Source: Rhipicephalus microplus (lineage: Eukaryota; Arthropoda; Arachnida; Ixodida; Ixodidae). Taken from it: a DNA stretch of 64,000 nt. A program made the position numbers and the translations under genes. The stretch lies in NCBI RefSeq assembly GCF_043290135.1, contig NW_027464588.1:743501-807500 (forward strand), written 5' to 3'. This document shows positions 46,801-58,392 of the stretch, one piece after another. Under the pieces are notes generated by a model. It made no database searches. It was not told where the DNA came from and saw nothing but the letters and a program-made list of their open reading frames with translations. How positions within the stretch are numbered: the stretch's first letter is position 1; every line of letters starts with the position of its first letter.

Positions 46801-48834
46801 CTAGCAACCAACAAACCGATATAGCTAGTCTTCTAAATGTCATCGATCAGCCATCAGGTAAGAAGGCAGCGCTGGGGGCGTAGAACGGTGATATGCGGAC
46901 GGTGCTTGCTAGAATTCCAAGCTAATGCGAGAGCAGAAATTTAAAGCAGCTGAGTCCCACTGACACGTCGCCAAAAAATACCAATGAAATGCATGATAAA
47001 AGGTTTCCTTCTAACTGTTTTCAATGCAGTTAGGTCCACTAACAGATGAAATTCCAAATTTCTTCTCTATTGACGGCAAAAGCTTTGTTCAAGTCCTCTA
47101 GTAGATGGGGGGTGCCGGTTATCGGTAGACGCTGTCACATTTCACAACTTTAGTTCATGGGCCTACCAATATTTATGGCTTTCCTCTTATTTTACAGGTC
47201 ACGGGGTCATAACACTATACTTGCCACACCAAACGTGTGAAACAAGGTGGTGCCCAAATTAGTGAGAAGACGCCCAAGCGTGCATGTACAAACGGCAAAA
47301 GGAGGAGGTAATCTCTGGACAATCTTAACGGGTAAAACAGGGTGCTAGTGTTTCTATGTATTGAGCTCAATGAAAATTGTGTGTTTCTGCTAAGGCCTCG
47401 TCCCGAAACAAGATAGGTAAATGCTATACGCCTGCTGGATTGGCCAGCATCGAGAATACTGGGTGTCATTACACGTGACCTTCTTTGGTGTGAGCCATCA
47501 GGTTGAAGTACAGTACGCGGCCTGACTTCCACCTTTTAGGTGAGATCCACAAGGTGGCGTTCGGTTAATGCTACCAGCATCGTCACCGTCAACGGCTATG
47601 TGAGCCAAATTTCCTATAACCAGCCGAAGCGGCACAGCTCAGTCTACAACCACTGTGATATTCAGCATTTACGATGTACGCAATGACATTTCAGCAATCT
47701 CCATGTGACTAATCTAGATAAGGAAAATGTGACAGCGTAAAGAAACCCCCATGCAACACTCCTAATGATATTATTATGGCAGTTCATCAGGCCGATACTC
47801 ACGACCTCTCCTTCAAACTTTAGTAAAATAATATAGCACGTGCAAAACGTGAGTAAACGATATTTCTTTATTTCTCTGGCGAAATTATCTTTAGAGGGTA
47901 CACGCTAGAATGTTTCTGTCCTACCAGCGCTCTTGTATGCGTTGCAGAGTGCGACATTGACATCTGGAAAATCTATTACACTTACGCTTGAACTAGAAGT
48001 TATTAGTCTATCGCCAAGTGGTACTCGGCGGCTCAAAGAACAATGTGCTCATGTTAACTTTGTGTTAGCACGTTTTCATATACGCAACGCCAAGGTAAGG
48101 TTGTGAAACCTGCCATCAAGGTATGCCATATGAAGATCGGGCACAACGAGCAAACCATAAAAATTGGCTGTTCCTTTATACACTAAGCAGAGCACGGTCA
48201 TAAACTTATGATCCCACGTGACACTTGTTAAATGGCTGAGTTTGATTACAATTTCCGCTCAAGCCCTGAAGTCGAAGGTTATGACTCTCACCTTAGTAGA
48301 TCTTTATACCCCCTCCCTCCCCCTCCCCTTCTTATTAAAGTTGTTTACACTTCATGGATAGCGCAGGCTGCATAAATGTCGGGCACGGTCTTTGTTAACA
48401 CTGTTACAGGTCCCGAATAGACGATCCAGCGCAGCCTCTACTGCTAAGGCAGCACACAATGTACTGAATGCTTTGGTTTCTTGAAGCAGAGAGAGCTGAG
48501 CCAGTTGGTACGCATTCATGCTAAAAGACGTCGCATGCAAAGGCGGACACGGAGAAAAGACAAGGCAGTCATCAGTTTTTTGTCGTGCCCGTGTTCGCAT
48601 GTCCATCCTTCAATATGAATCTCTTTTTTGCGAGAAAAATAAACTCAAAAAATGACTGTACATAACTTCTGAGCTTTCAAGGTTTCAATCTATCCTCACC
48701 TCCATCCTCAATCCTCGCCATCATCAACACCATTTCTATACTTTCTTTGCCACTCTCTTCCCTTACCTAACACTGAGTTGCAGGTAAGAAAATTGACTCA
48801 GGCCGACCTCACTGCGTCTATCTCACAAACCTCC

Positions 48835-48902
<68 letters not shown>

Positions 48903-49073
48903 GTTTCTAACTACTGGCGCAGCCAAGGTGAAGCCACAAAATTTTTAAGTTTGACTTGTCAGTACATACACACTCACTTACAAAGACACCCGCAAACATA
49001 TATAAAGAGTGGTGGAAGCCCTAACCCCTGAAAAAAAGTGTTTTTGTCTAAACTCCTCTTTTTAACCTTTCAG
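43894..49073. other. Intergenic stretch upstream of the sphingomyelinase gene
   Basis: There is no clear coding exon. The 145-codon minus ORF at 44289-44726 lacks a recognised domain. Region 44940-46500 is AT-rich. At 48490-48605 there is a simple repeat-like GGACACGG / CCGTGTTC inverted motif. The promoter and any 5' non-coding exon of the sphingomyelinase gene should be in or left of this stretch, but I cannot place them. Confidence 0.45.
48835..48900. repeat. (CT)n microsatellite
   Basis: An uninterrupted CT run of about 66 bp, about 180 bp upstream of the first visible sphingomyelinase exon. Confidence 0.97.
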
Positions 49074-49083
49074 AAGGGGAGCA

Positions 49084-49341
49084 ATGCAATCGTTGGTGGC
49101 AGCTGGAGCCACGGCAGTGCTGTTGCCCTTGGCGGGGGCACAGTTTTCATTGTGGCACTCATTGTCTAACCGTGGCAAGGCCAAGTTTCGCGACCCGCAG
49201 GATGCACTGGACATGCTGTCCAACGTGGGATATTCTGCCTTGCTGGATCCTGATCTGGAAGGTTCGGGCGGTCCACTCGATACGAAGCGGGTCCTCGAAC
49301 ACGTCGCCGCGCTTTCGTGGCCTGACGTAAATATGTTGGCG
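49084..49341 (+). CDS. SMPD1: Acid sphingomyelinase (SMPD1-like), first coding exon with signal peptide
   Basis: Acid sphingomyelinase hydrolyses sphingomyelin to ceramide and phosphocholine in lysosomes or after secretion. It needs Zn and a saposin-like domain. This exon begins with ATG and encodes 86 residues. The N-terminus MQSLVAAGATAVLLPLAGAQ looks like a signal peptide, with a probable cut after AGA. A linker follows. An acceptor-like TTTTTAACCTTTCAG ends at 49073, only 10 nt before the ATG, so a 5' UTR intron is likely. The donor GTGAGT begins at 49342 (phase 0). All four visible exons are phase 0 and together give 284 residues. The identification rests on the later exons; this exon by itself is not conserved enough. 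Confidence 0.75.
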
Positions 49342-49984
49342 GTGAGTACGAGCAGCCGTACGGACTTTACTGTTACTTCAAGCGAAATCATCGCGGAATT
49401 ACTTATTCAGGAAGCAAAAAAAAGAGAGAAAGATTCAAAGGAGGATTGAAGCTAGGTGAAAGAAAGGTAGAACAAGACGATATACTTGGGCTTGTGCGAA
49501 TACTTGAGCACTTCGAATATTCAGACTAATATTGCAGAATTATAAATCACTTCAATTCGATTTTAAGTTCTTGAAAATTTATTTCCAATGAACGAATCGC
49601 ATTATTCCTCGTGTAACTTCTCTCGTAAAGACGGTATCACTGTAATGCGGAAATTCTATGCCGTAAATACAGTTTTCCAGGAAAAAACTACAGTGCCGTG
49701 GAGTCTTGGAGTCTTACTTTAAGGTTAAATGAACGTACTACCTTTACAGCCATGCATAATTTTTTTAAAGTTTAAAGCTTGTTATACCGGCTTATATGCT
49801 CCAAGTGTAGTATATTTTAAAACTTAGCGTATTTTACAGGTTATCACTTGCATTCTGCCGAATCTGTAATGATGCAACGGCTCAAAAGTTGTAACCACTT
49901 CTCTTTCAACCAATAAAAAAGAGATTTGCAAAAGCCTTGATTAAATTTTTAAGATAATATTGAGCAGATTTGTTGATTCATGAC
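49342..49984 (+). other. Sphingomyelinase intron 1, first part
   Basis: No exon or named repeat. Intron 1 spans 8.1 kb and holds the composite repeat, the MITE with nested SINE and the long LINE listed below. Confidence 0.5.
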
Positions 49985-50430
49985 AAACATGCTCATTTTC
50001 ACGCGATAGCGTTAGAGAGCTCGTTTCGCAGCAATTCCGGCCTCGGTGTCGGCATCTTTGGTTGCGAGCAAAGATTATCACCTTGTTCGTGATCGAAAAA
50101 TTGACAAACATGCAAAAAAATCAAAAAGTTTCCGGTTCCGAATGGGGATCGAGCCCGGGCTGTATGATTGGCTAGCAGATTTTCTACCACACAGCTACGA
50201 GTCTCCTTAGAACTGCAGTGAAAACAACTTCCTCTACTTGGAAACGATATGAAAATAACATTCATGCTTTACCCACACCCGCATTCTCCATGCAGGCTTC
50301 ACATGTAATACCAGAGTTATATTGAGTGGTATAAGCGTACATTGCCTTCGGGCGCCAGAACAAGTGATTATCAAAACTACATCGTGGCTCAAGGCCAGCG
50401 AACCATTTCAAGAAGCACACACGTCACTGC
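49985..50430 (-). repeat. Composite repeat with tRNA-Gly-like head, copy B
   Basis: On the minus strand the head reads CGTAGCTGTGTGGTAGAA with a B box GGCTCGATCCC. The body ends GAACGAGCTCTC and CGCTATCGCG. Upstream of the head it shares GTACGCTTATACCAC and nearby blocks with copy A at 39290-39790. Confidence 0.7.
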
Positions 50431-50511
50431 ACGTATTCCCTTCAGACAACGAGAGAGTGCATAGGAGGTTTGAAACATTTCACGAGCATGGCTACTCACG
50501 GTTTAAAGTAC

Positions 50512-52157
50512 ACTCTTCAAAAAAATTAGTGAAAATGTAGCAACTGCAAGCAAATAGGTAGTAACTGCAGTGATCACTACCTTTCTTCAACCGTTACTAC
50601 CCTTTTGCTACCTGTTTACTACCTACGTTAGTAAACAGTTACTACCTGCAACCGTTACTAACTTTTTGCGACCTCTTTACTACCTACGTTAGTAAACAGT
50701 TAGTAACTGAAATGAAAGAGGTAGTAACTTCAGCCGTTACTACCTTTCTTGCCCCGTTACTACCTCTTTGCTACCCGGCGTTTGACTATCTATTCCAAAA
50801 TAGTGTGTGAATGCGATTCTGAGAGTTTATGAGAGGAACCGTCTCAACCTATATTCGTTACACGGAAAAATGACGCAGAAGGTATCCATAGATCAAGAAA
50901 ATACATTTTGTTGTAAATTACTTAACCAATATATGTAAATGTCACTCTGATATTGTCAAAACGAAGAAGTACAAGTTTACGAACCATAAGCAAGTGCTAC
51001 ACGCCTCGTAATATACAATCACAACAAACTTAGTAAAAACAGCACATATTAACAAGACCAGCAGATCAAAATCACCAGACGGTCGCAATCAGCCTCGAGG
51101 ACATTCACAGTTAATCTACTGTGGCGTGTCTCCAAATATTATCATTGTTTCGGTGCGTCAAATCCCCAAACCGATTATTACCTTTTAAGCGCTGATATAT
51201 TGACACATTTAAGCGCTGATATATTAGTCGTGTGAAGCATTAAAATGCACTGAAAATGAGCTCGGTACATTGTTCCGGCCATGTACATAATGCCTTTTTG
51301 TGGCCATTTTATAATAAATAAATATGAGATATTATATTTTATAAGTAAGGCTCATTGAACGTCTTGTGCTACGTCATCAAACACATGTAACCAGGTAGTA
51401 TAATATAGTGCTTGAGATTTATATTTGTTATAATTCATCCTGAAACGCAAGTGCTCCCTTGTGCCAGACACGCCTTTGCGAATTAGGGGCTATATATACC
51501 CCACGCTTACTTCTTAGTACATATATACGTAAAAAATAGTAAACTTATTTGGTCTATGCACTCTTCGCAATCATGGCACACCCCGATTCTTGGTCGAATT
51601 CGTCTAGTTATAGGACATTGATTAGCCAACATTAGCAGAGGAGTAATAATATGTCAGAATGAACTTCGTACTATCGGTTACTACCTTTTTTTCTTGAAAC
51701 CTTTACAAGTTACTACCAATGGCCCCGCCGCGGTGGTGTAGTGGCTAAGGTACTCGGCTGCTGACCCGCACGCAGGTCGCGGGATCAAATCCCGGCTGCG
51801 GCGCCTGCATTTCCGATGGAGGCGGAAATGTTGTAGGCCCGTGTGCTTAGATTTAGGTGCACATTAAAGAACCCCAGGTGGTCGAAATTTCCGGAGCCCT
51901 GCACTACGGCGTCTCTCATAATCATATGGTGGTTTTGGGACGTTAAACCCCACATATCAATCAATCAATCAAGTTACTACCAATGGGTGGTAACGGCTAG
52001 GGCAGTAACAGTTACTAACTGTTGGCAGTAACAGCAGAGGTAGTAACTGTTACCACCCTTGCCGTTAATAACTGCGCTTACTACCAGGGTTGTATGTGAC
52101 AAACCATTACTTCCCCAAAGTTAGCAAGTACTACCACCTTTTTTCTAAGAGTGTATG
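50512..52157. mobile_element. Non-autonomous DNA-transposon candidate with TACACTCTT ends
   Basis: The left end is TACACTCTTCAAAAAAA and the right end is the reverse complement of TACACTCTTAGAAAAAA. TA at both edges could be the target duplication. Next to the ends lie many direct and inverted copies of GTAGTAAC / GTTACTAC (50540-50780 and 51675-52150), a typical subterminal-repeat layout. The central 870 bp carry no ORF. A SINE is nested at 51723-51969. The superfamily is unknown. Confidence 0.65.
51723..51969 (+). mobile_element. Full-length Ruka-like tRNA-derived SINE with 17-bp target-site duplication
   Basis: The head has an A box in GGTGGTGTAGTGGCTAAGG and a B box GGGATCAAATCCC. The body contains GGCGGAAATGTTGTAGGCCC, TTAAAGAACCCCAGGTGG and CTACGGCGTCTCTCATAATC. 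The tail is (ATCA)n. A perfect 17-bp direct repeat CAAGTTACTACCAATGG lies at 51706-51722 and 51970-51986. The name Ruka is from memory of the tick SINE and was not checked. Confidence 0.88.
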
Positions 52158-53519
52158 CTTCCCATTACACAGAGAATGTAGCCATATGCGAAAGTTTCAC
52201 CCGCAACAGCCACCTTCAACTTTATCGATGACATTGTTGTAATCTGCAACTTGAACTTCTCGAGTAACATCAGACAATGAAAAAGCATGCACCATGTGGT
52301 TCGAGTACTCACTAGGGACAGGATAACGCTATCGCGTTGAACTGTGAAAGGTGAAGGTTAAAGGACTTTCTTTGTAACATGCGAATATACAATTCGAACT
52401 TCATTTGAGGTTATTCTTCTACCAAAATAACTACTGGCTTCGAACCTAAAATTTGCTATTAGCACAAGCCTTAAGATACTCCTTCAGAAGCTGCTCACAG
52501 CTTGCAGAAGCCAATGCCCATTCCCCTTTTGTTATGGAGTCATCATTTCCTCTCTGCAATAACGCCAAGTGCACAAAATCAACGTTTCTCTTCACGGCCC
52601 TGACCTGCGTATCATTTTATTTTTTTTTGTGTATTTGCGCTATCTACGTCCATTTTTTTAAGTTTCCACTCACATTGACAGCATGAAGAAAGACTAAATT
52701 TTGTTTATTCGTTTATTTATCCAACACTCTAGATCAGCTCGTGGCCCAAGCAGGACAGGTACAAGAGGCGGTGTATAAGGAAGAACAGATGTGATATCAT
52801 CAAAATATATCACCAGAAACGCAATCAAAACACATACTAGTGATCTACTTAAAAGATAACATGGCAAAATATTACATGATACGAAAAAATAACTCTAACA
52901 GTGCATATTGAAGCTCTAAGCTACAAAAAATTGGCTAAGATCAGTTAGTTCCACTCTAATACAGTATACGAAAAAAAAAGGAAAGCTGAAACAAGCTGCT
53001 TTTAGCGAAATACTGGGTCAAGAAATGGGCGTAATGATGACTTGTATGCCGAGTGGACAGAAGAAATACATAAGCACCTGGGTCAGGGGCTAACTTATGA
53101 TTAACAGGAATATTGAGAAGATTCAGCCAGTTCATTTCTCGTCTTAGTTCAAGCGCTTCAATGTTGTTAGCAGTCATGAGTTCAATCGTCGAATCCGTTA
53201 TTTTAAATTTGAATTAACCAAACTGAACAGCCTTTTTTGTACTGCTTCAAGTTTTTCATGTTAGCTTTAGTAAAGCGCACTTAACTAATTTATGTTTCTT
53301 ACGTCATGAAGGAGCAAAGCGAAAGGTGAAGAACTCCGCAGAGAGCGGCTCCCCAATACTCTGAAATTGGACGTTCATAACTTGTACCAAAATATAAATG
53401 CATCAACGTTCATGCACTTTGCCCGCAAGGAAACGCAGCCGTCACTGTTACACGCTGATAAATTGGCCGCGTATCTCCGTGATTCGCTGCAAAAGACTCC
53501 GAAAGACGACAGCCTTTTG
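52158..53519 (+). other. Sphingomyelinase intron 1, between MITE and LINE
   Basis: It contains a short trace of the SINE body (ACGCTATCGCGTTGAAC at about 52327). No exon is recognised. Confidence 0.45.
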
Positions 53520-56500
53520 TCCGGAGGTGGATGGATGGATGGATGGATGTGGCTGTACCCTTTAGATCGGGCGGCGGCTAACGCCACCTAGCCGTAATAC
53601 TTAGTGAACTAACCATTACATTTATCTTTTTTTTTCCTTTAAATAATGAAGTTGAGGATTCGTACTTCGCAGTGAAGGGTTTAATTTTCACTCGTGCCTT
53701 GACTTTAGCCACCAATCAGATAACCTCCTTCTAGTTAAGTCTACCCGCTTAAAGTCTATTTTGCCCTCACTGTCCCTAAATCCCAGTGCTTTGAAAAACT
53801 CTGCGCCATCATCCTGAACTATAGGGTGAAGCCCTTTACAGAACATTATCAAGTGTTCGGCAGTTTCTTCTTCCTCTCCACACGCACTGCATATTGTGTC
53901 GACCCCTTCGTATTTGGCCCGATATGTCTTGGTTCGCAGTACTCCCGTCCTGGCCTCAAACAGTAGAGAACTACCCCGAGTATTATCATAGATCCTTTCC
54001 TTGGCAATTTCCTGCTTAAAAGTTCGATAGATCTCTAGTGCGGACTTCTTAATCATGCCCATTCTCCACATGTCAGTCTCCGTTTCCTTCACTTTTTTCT
54101 TAACCGATAGTTCTTTTTGGTTTGGCCACCTGCTGTTTTCCAAGTATTTACCAGTCAACTTCCTGGTTCGCTTCCTCCATTTTGTATCGACATTCTTCAT
54201 GTACAAGTAGCTGAAAACCTTCCTAGCCCAACGCTCTTCCCCCATTTCTCTCAATCGCTTCTCAAATTTTATCTTGCTGCTAGCTTCCCTGCCCTCAAAT
54301 GATGTCCATCCCATATCACCTTGTACTCCCTGATTTGGTGTATTCCCGTGAGCTCCTAAAGCAAGCCTACCTATTCCACGTTGCTTAATTTCTAATCTTG
54401 CTTGAACTTCTGATCTCATGCACAAGACCGCATTGCTGAACGTCAGCCCAGGAACCATGACCCCTTTCCATATTCCTCTCACAACATCATACCTATTGTA
54501 ATTCCACAGTGCCCTATTTTTCATGACTGCTGCATTCCTGTTACCTTTAGTCGTCACGTATATTTCGTGTTCCCTCAGATACTCGGTCCCATTGCTTATC
54601 CATACGCCCAGATATTTGTATTTATCTGTTATCTCTAGCGTGACCTCCTGTATTCTAAGCTCACTACCTTCGTTGCCATTGAAAATCATGACTGCTGATT
54701 TTTCCCTACTGAATCTAAAATCTAACCTATCTCCCTCATTACCGCAGATGTCCATCAATCTCTGCAAATCTTCCTTGTTGTTGGCCATTAGCACTATATC
54801 ATCTGCGTACATTAATGCTGGTAGTGCCTGATCAATAAGTTTTCCTTGTTTGACTAAAGAGAGGTTGAAGCCCAGTCCACTTCCCTCTAATTTTGCCTCT
54901 AATCCTTGTAGGTACATCATGAATAATAAGGGTGACAGGGGGCACCCCTGCCTAAGCCCCCGTTTTACCTCTGCAGGCTTGGATACCTGTTTTTCCCACT
55001 TTATAACTACCTTGTTACCTTTATAGACACCCTTTAAAAGATTAGTGACTACATGTTCCACGCCTAGTGTGTCCAGTATTCCCCACAATTCCTCTTGAAC
55101 CACGCTATCGTACGCTCCCTTGATATCCAAAAATGCTAGCCACAGGGGCCTGTGTTCTTTTTCTGCTATTTCGATGCACTGCGTCAGTGAGAACAGATTG
55201 TCTTCCAACCTCCTGCGTTTTCGAAACCCATTCTGCAGTTCCCCCAGCACCCCCTCATCCTCTATCCACGCCTGCAGTCTTTCCTTTATAATCTGCATCG
55301 CCAGCCTGTAGACCACTGATGTCACTGTTATAGGACGGTAGTTGTTTATGTCAGCTTTGTCCCCCTTTCCTTTATAGATCATGCTCATCCTGCTAAGTTT
55401 CCATCCATCGGGAACTTCACCATCGATTATTATTGTACTCACTGCCTCTCTCAAAGCCTGCTTAGACTTCGGACCTAATGTTTTTATCAGCCTAATTGGA
55501 ATGCCATCTGGGCCTGTTGATGTACTACTAGGAACCCTTTTCTCAGCCCTTTCCCACTCTTGTTGTGAAAATGGAGCCATTGCACCACTTGATTCGTCTT
55601 TGTCTATTGTGGTGCATAAAGTACTTCTTTGTTGAAATTTTTCTGTCACCCTTGTTCTTATATATTCAATAGCTTCGTCCCCTTCTAGCCTAGCACCTTG
55701 GGCTGTAGTTATAAAGTTCTGCTCTAGGCTCGTCTCATCTCTTAGGGAGTTTAGATGGTTCCAAAATTTCGCAGCTGCCTTTCTATCTTTTTTATGTACT
55801 TCTGCCAGCCACTGAGCTCCCTTCCTTCTAATCTTTTCATTGATCAGAAGGGATGCAACCCTTTTACAGCTTTGAAAGGTTGCCCATTTTCTTTCCACAT
55901 CATCTGTCGGTTCACCCCGCTGCTTAGCATGTCTGTGTTCCCTAGAGGCTTCCTGACGTTTTGCTATGGCTCTCTTAACTTCCTCATCCCACCAACTTTT
56001 GGGTTTGTGTCTTCTTTTCCGGGGTGACTTGTCACGCGTCTTAGCAAGCTCTATCTCAAAGAGTCTAATTAGATTCGTGTATGTCCACACTGTCTTATTA
56101 TCCTCCGTGATTACTTTCTCAATTTGTTTAGTGGCTATTTCAATTTGCCTTTCTGGATAAAATTTTTCCTGTAGTTGCTCATCTTGTCTCCTTCCCACTT
56201 TCACTGCTCTTCCAAAACTTAGCTTGATACGTTTGTGATCGCTACCCAGACTTCTGGAGCCACCTTCATCTATGTGCATTTCCCTGAGCTTATCATACAT
56301 CCTATGTGACATCAGTGCATAATCTATCGTCGACTGAAGCCTTCCTACCTCCCATGTTATTTGCCCTTCACACTTCTCGGTACTGTTGCAAATGATCAAA
56401 TCAAGTCTTTCACACATATCCATGATCATTTTGCCTGTCGGGTCGGTATACCCATCTATATCTTCTATGTGCGCATTCATGTCTCCTAGTATAATTATCT

Positions 56501-56910
56501 CGCACTCTCTTCCTAACTCCTGAATGTCCTTTGATATACACTCTACCATTGCCTGGTTTTCCTCTCTGGCCTTTGCTCCCGTCCACAAGTACACGAAACC
56601 AAGGAGTGTCATTTGACCTGCCACTTTCCCTTTTAGCCATAAATGTTCCTTGCACTCCTGCTTGACCCTTTGCCAGTCTGTACTTGTATGAATAAATGCC
56701 CCAATACCACCCCCCTTTCTGCTGCCTTCTGTTCTATTACAATACTCTCACGCGTAGTCCGGATTGTTCGGAGGTTGTTCCATGTCCCTGAGATGTGTTT
56801 CTACCAAACCGTATACCATCGGCCTCTCTTCCCTTAGCTGTTCTTCTATCTCTTCCCACTTCAGCCTGTTCCTACCACCCTGCATGTTAATATACCCTAT
56901 GTCTGAAGGT
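53520..56910 (-). mobile_element. APE-type non-LTR retrotransposon (LINE), nearly intact
   Basis: The minus-strand frame 53688-56624 and its upstream extension encode an APE endonuclease (YGLVETHLRD, GDMNAHIED, GSDHKRIKLSF). A reverse transcriptase follows (NYRPITVTSVVYRL, GFRKRRRLEDN, LDIKGAYDSV, GLRQGCPLSP, and catalytic YADD). The Cys-rich end is CSACGEEEETAEHLIMFC. A 3' UTR and a (CATC)n tail at about 53524-53548 follow. The only break seen is an in-frame TGA at 56748-56750, which separates the first roughly 55 endonuclease residues. No ORF1 is present upstream of about 56910, so it is probably slightly 5'-truncated. It is antisense to the host gene. Clade undetermined. The fragment at 11012-11460 belongs to the same family. 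Confidence 0.9.
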
Positions 56911-57477
56911 GCTGCGTGAAACATGGCGCCATCTGGCAGTAATGTGAAGAAATGAAAGTTTTTTTTTTTTACGCAGAGTCACTGTCAGCACCGAGTTGTT
57001 TTAGTTAAAGTCGTAATTTTTCAGAGAAGCGCAGGTAACGCCCACATTTTAGTTCATAACGTCGCATTGTCAGCGCAGTGGACTAATGCATTGGTCTTCA
57101 GAATTCCGTATCTAGGCATTTTCGAAATAAAAAGGCACGCTGCCTAACACTTACGTATTGATGTAGCGCCTAAAATGTGCGTAATAATCGCTTTTAGATT
57201 GACAGTTTTCACAAGTATAAAACAGCCACCAGATCAAGAAGGGTGGGCGTGGAGCAAGGAGTTAAAATTAATCGTTCAACAGACCAGCAAAAAGACAACA
57301 GTCACGCCCGGTAAAGGCAGTCGTTTTTAATGGTGCACATCGGACTCGCCGGGACAAAGCCATTAGATAACTCGAGTCAACACGCGGCCATACTCTGTAG
57401 TAACTACAAGTAATAACGTATGCATTGCCCTTAAAAATACTATCTACATGGACCTGTTTCTCGAAAACATAACGCAG
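56911..57477 (+). other. Sphingomyelinase intron 1, last part
   Basis: Non-coding. The acceptor for the next exon is CATAACGCAG ending at 57477; its pyrimidine tract is weak. Confidence 0.5.
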
Positions 57478-57669
57478 GTTATGGAGACCTTTGACACAGG
57501 TATAACGACGCCGCAGACCTGCTCGACGTGCGAATACTTGGTGGGCGTGCTGAAAAACTATTCCGGAACCATCTCCGGGCGCCTATTGGTTGCCTTCTTG
57601 TGGATCGTATGCTACTTGCAGTCGTATACGACGAGCGACGTGTGCACGGGAATCGTCAAGGCCTACAAG
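57478..57669 (+). CDS. SMPD1: Acid sphingomyelinase, saposin-B domain exon
   Basis: It encodes residues 87-150, if joined to the first exon: VMETFDTGITTPQTCSTCEY, then LVGVLKNYSG and CYLQSYTTSDVCTGIVKAYK. Four of the six saposin-B cysteines are here (about C101, C104, C131 and C142) in the usual spacing. NYS is a potential N-glycosylation site. The saposin-like domain lifts sphingomyelin from the membrane and presents it to the catalytic domain. The donor GTGAGG begins at 57670 (phase 0). The acceptor after CATAACGCAG is plausible; an alternative cut a few codons later cannot be excluded. Confidence 0.85.
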
Positions 57670-57773
57670 GTGAGGTGCACCGGCTTGAAGTCGGGCGACA
57701 ACTGTATACAACTGATAAGATGGTTATTTTACAATTAAAATAAAAGCTCGGCTTCACCTGGCGCTAGTAACAC

Positions 57774-57892
<119 letters not shown>

Positions 57893-58319
57893 TCCTTGCT
57901 TGACGACATGCGACCGAATAGGCGTGATATTTATCGGTCGAAATAAACAGGGCATAACACAAAAATAACGTAAGACACGTTAAGTGCTGATACAAGATCG
58001 AGCATACTTGTCGTATAGAAAACGTGGGCAGAACCAGGCATTAGTGTCGACAGGGCTTAAATGGCTGACATGGCTTCCAACCAATGCGCAGCGTGACACC
58101 CACTTTCAGAGGTGTCGGCATACCACCTCAAGGCATCATGAGGTGATATGCGAGGGATTACTGTTCAGCTGCCGTCGTGTAAGAGATCACGTACTACGTG
58201 ACACCAAACATACAAAAAAAGAGCGTTCACGCTTGCCGCAACGCTTGGCAAAAGATGGCGCTGACTGACACTTCCACGTCTAAATGCACATATATGTATT
58301 TTCAAGTGGATGGAGGATA

Positions 58320-58392
58320 ACCGCCACCGTAGCTCAGTGTTAAGGGCATCGGACGCATTATTCCAAGGTTGCATGCTTGGATCCTGCCGGCG
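58320..58392 (+). repeat. tRNA-like SINE head or tRNA pseudogene
   Basis: GCCACCGTAGCTCAGTGTTA resembles a tRNA 5' half or A box and TCCTGCCGGCG a 3' acceptor part, but the B box is poor. A (T)n/TTTATT-rich stretch follows. It is not a functional tRNA gene as far as I can see. Confidence 0.4.

Noticed and set aside
49342..49449. Continuation of the first sphingomyelinase exon (VSTSSRTDFTVTSS and onwards)
   Set aside because: It is open only to 49449, lies after a strong GTGAGT donor, and the saposin domain resumes in frame only at 57478.
53367..53591. Short + strand ORF near the LINE 3' end
   Set aside because: It runs into the (GGAT)n tail and has no domain or splice context.
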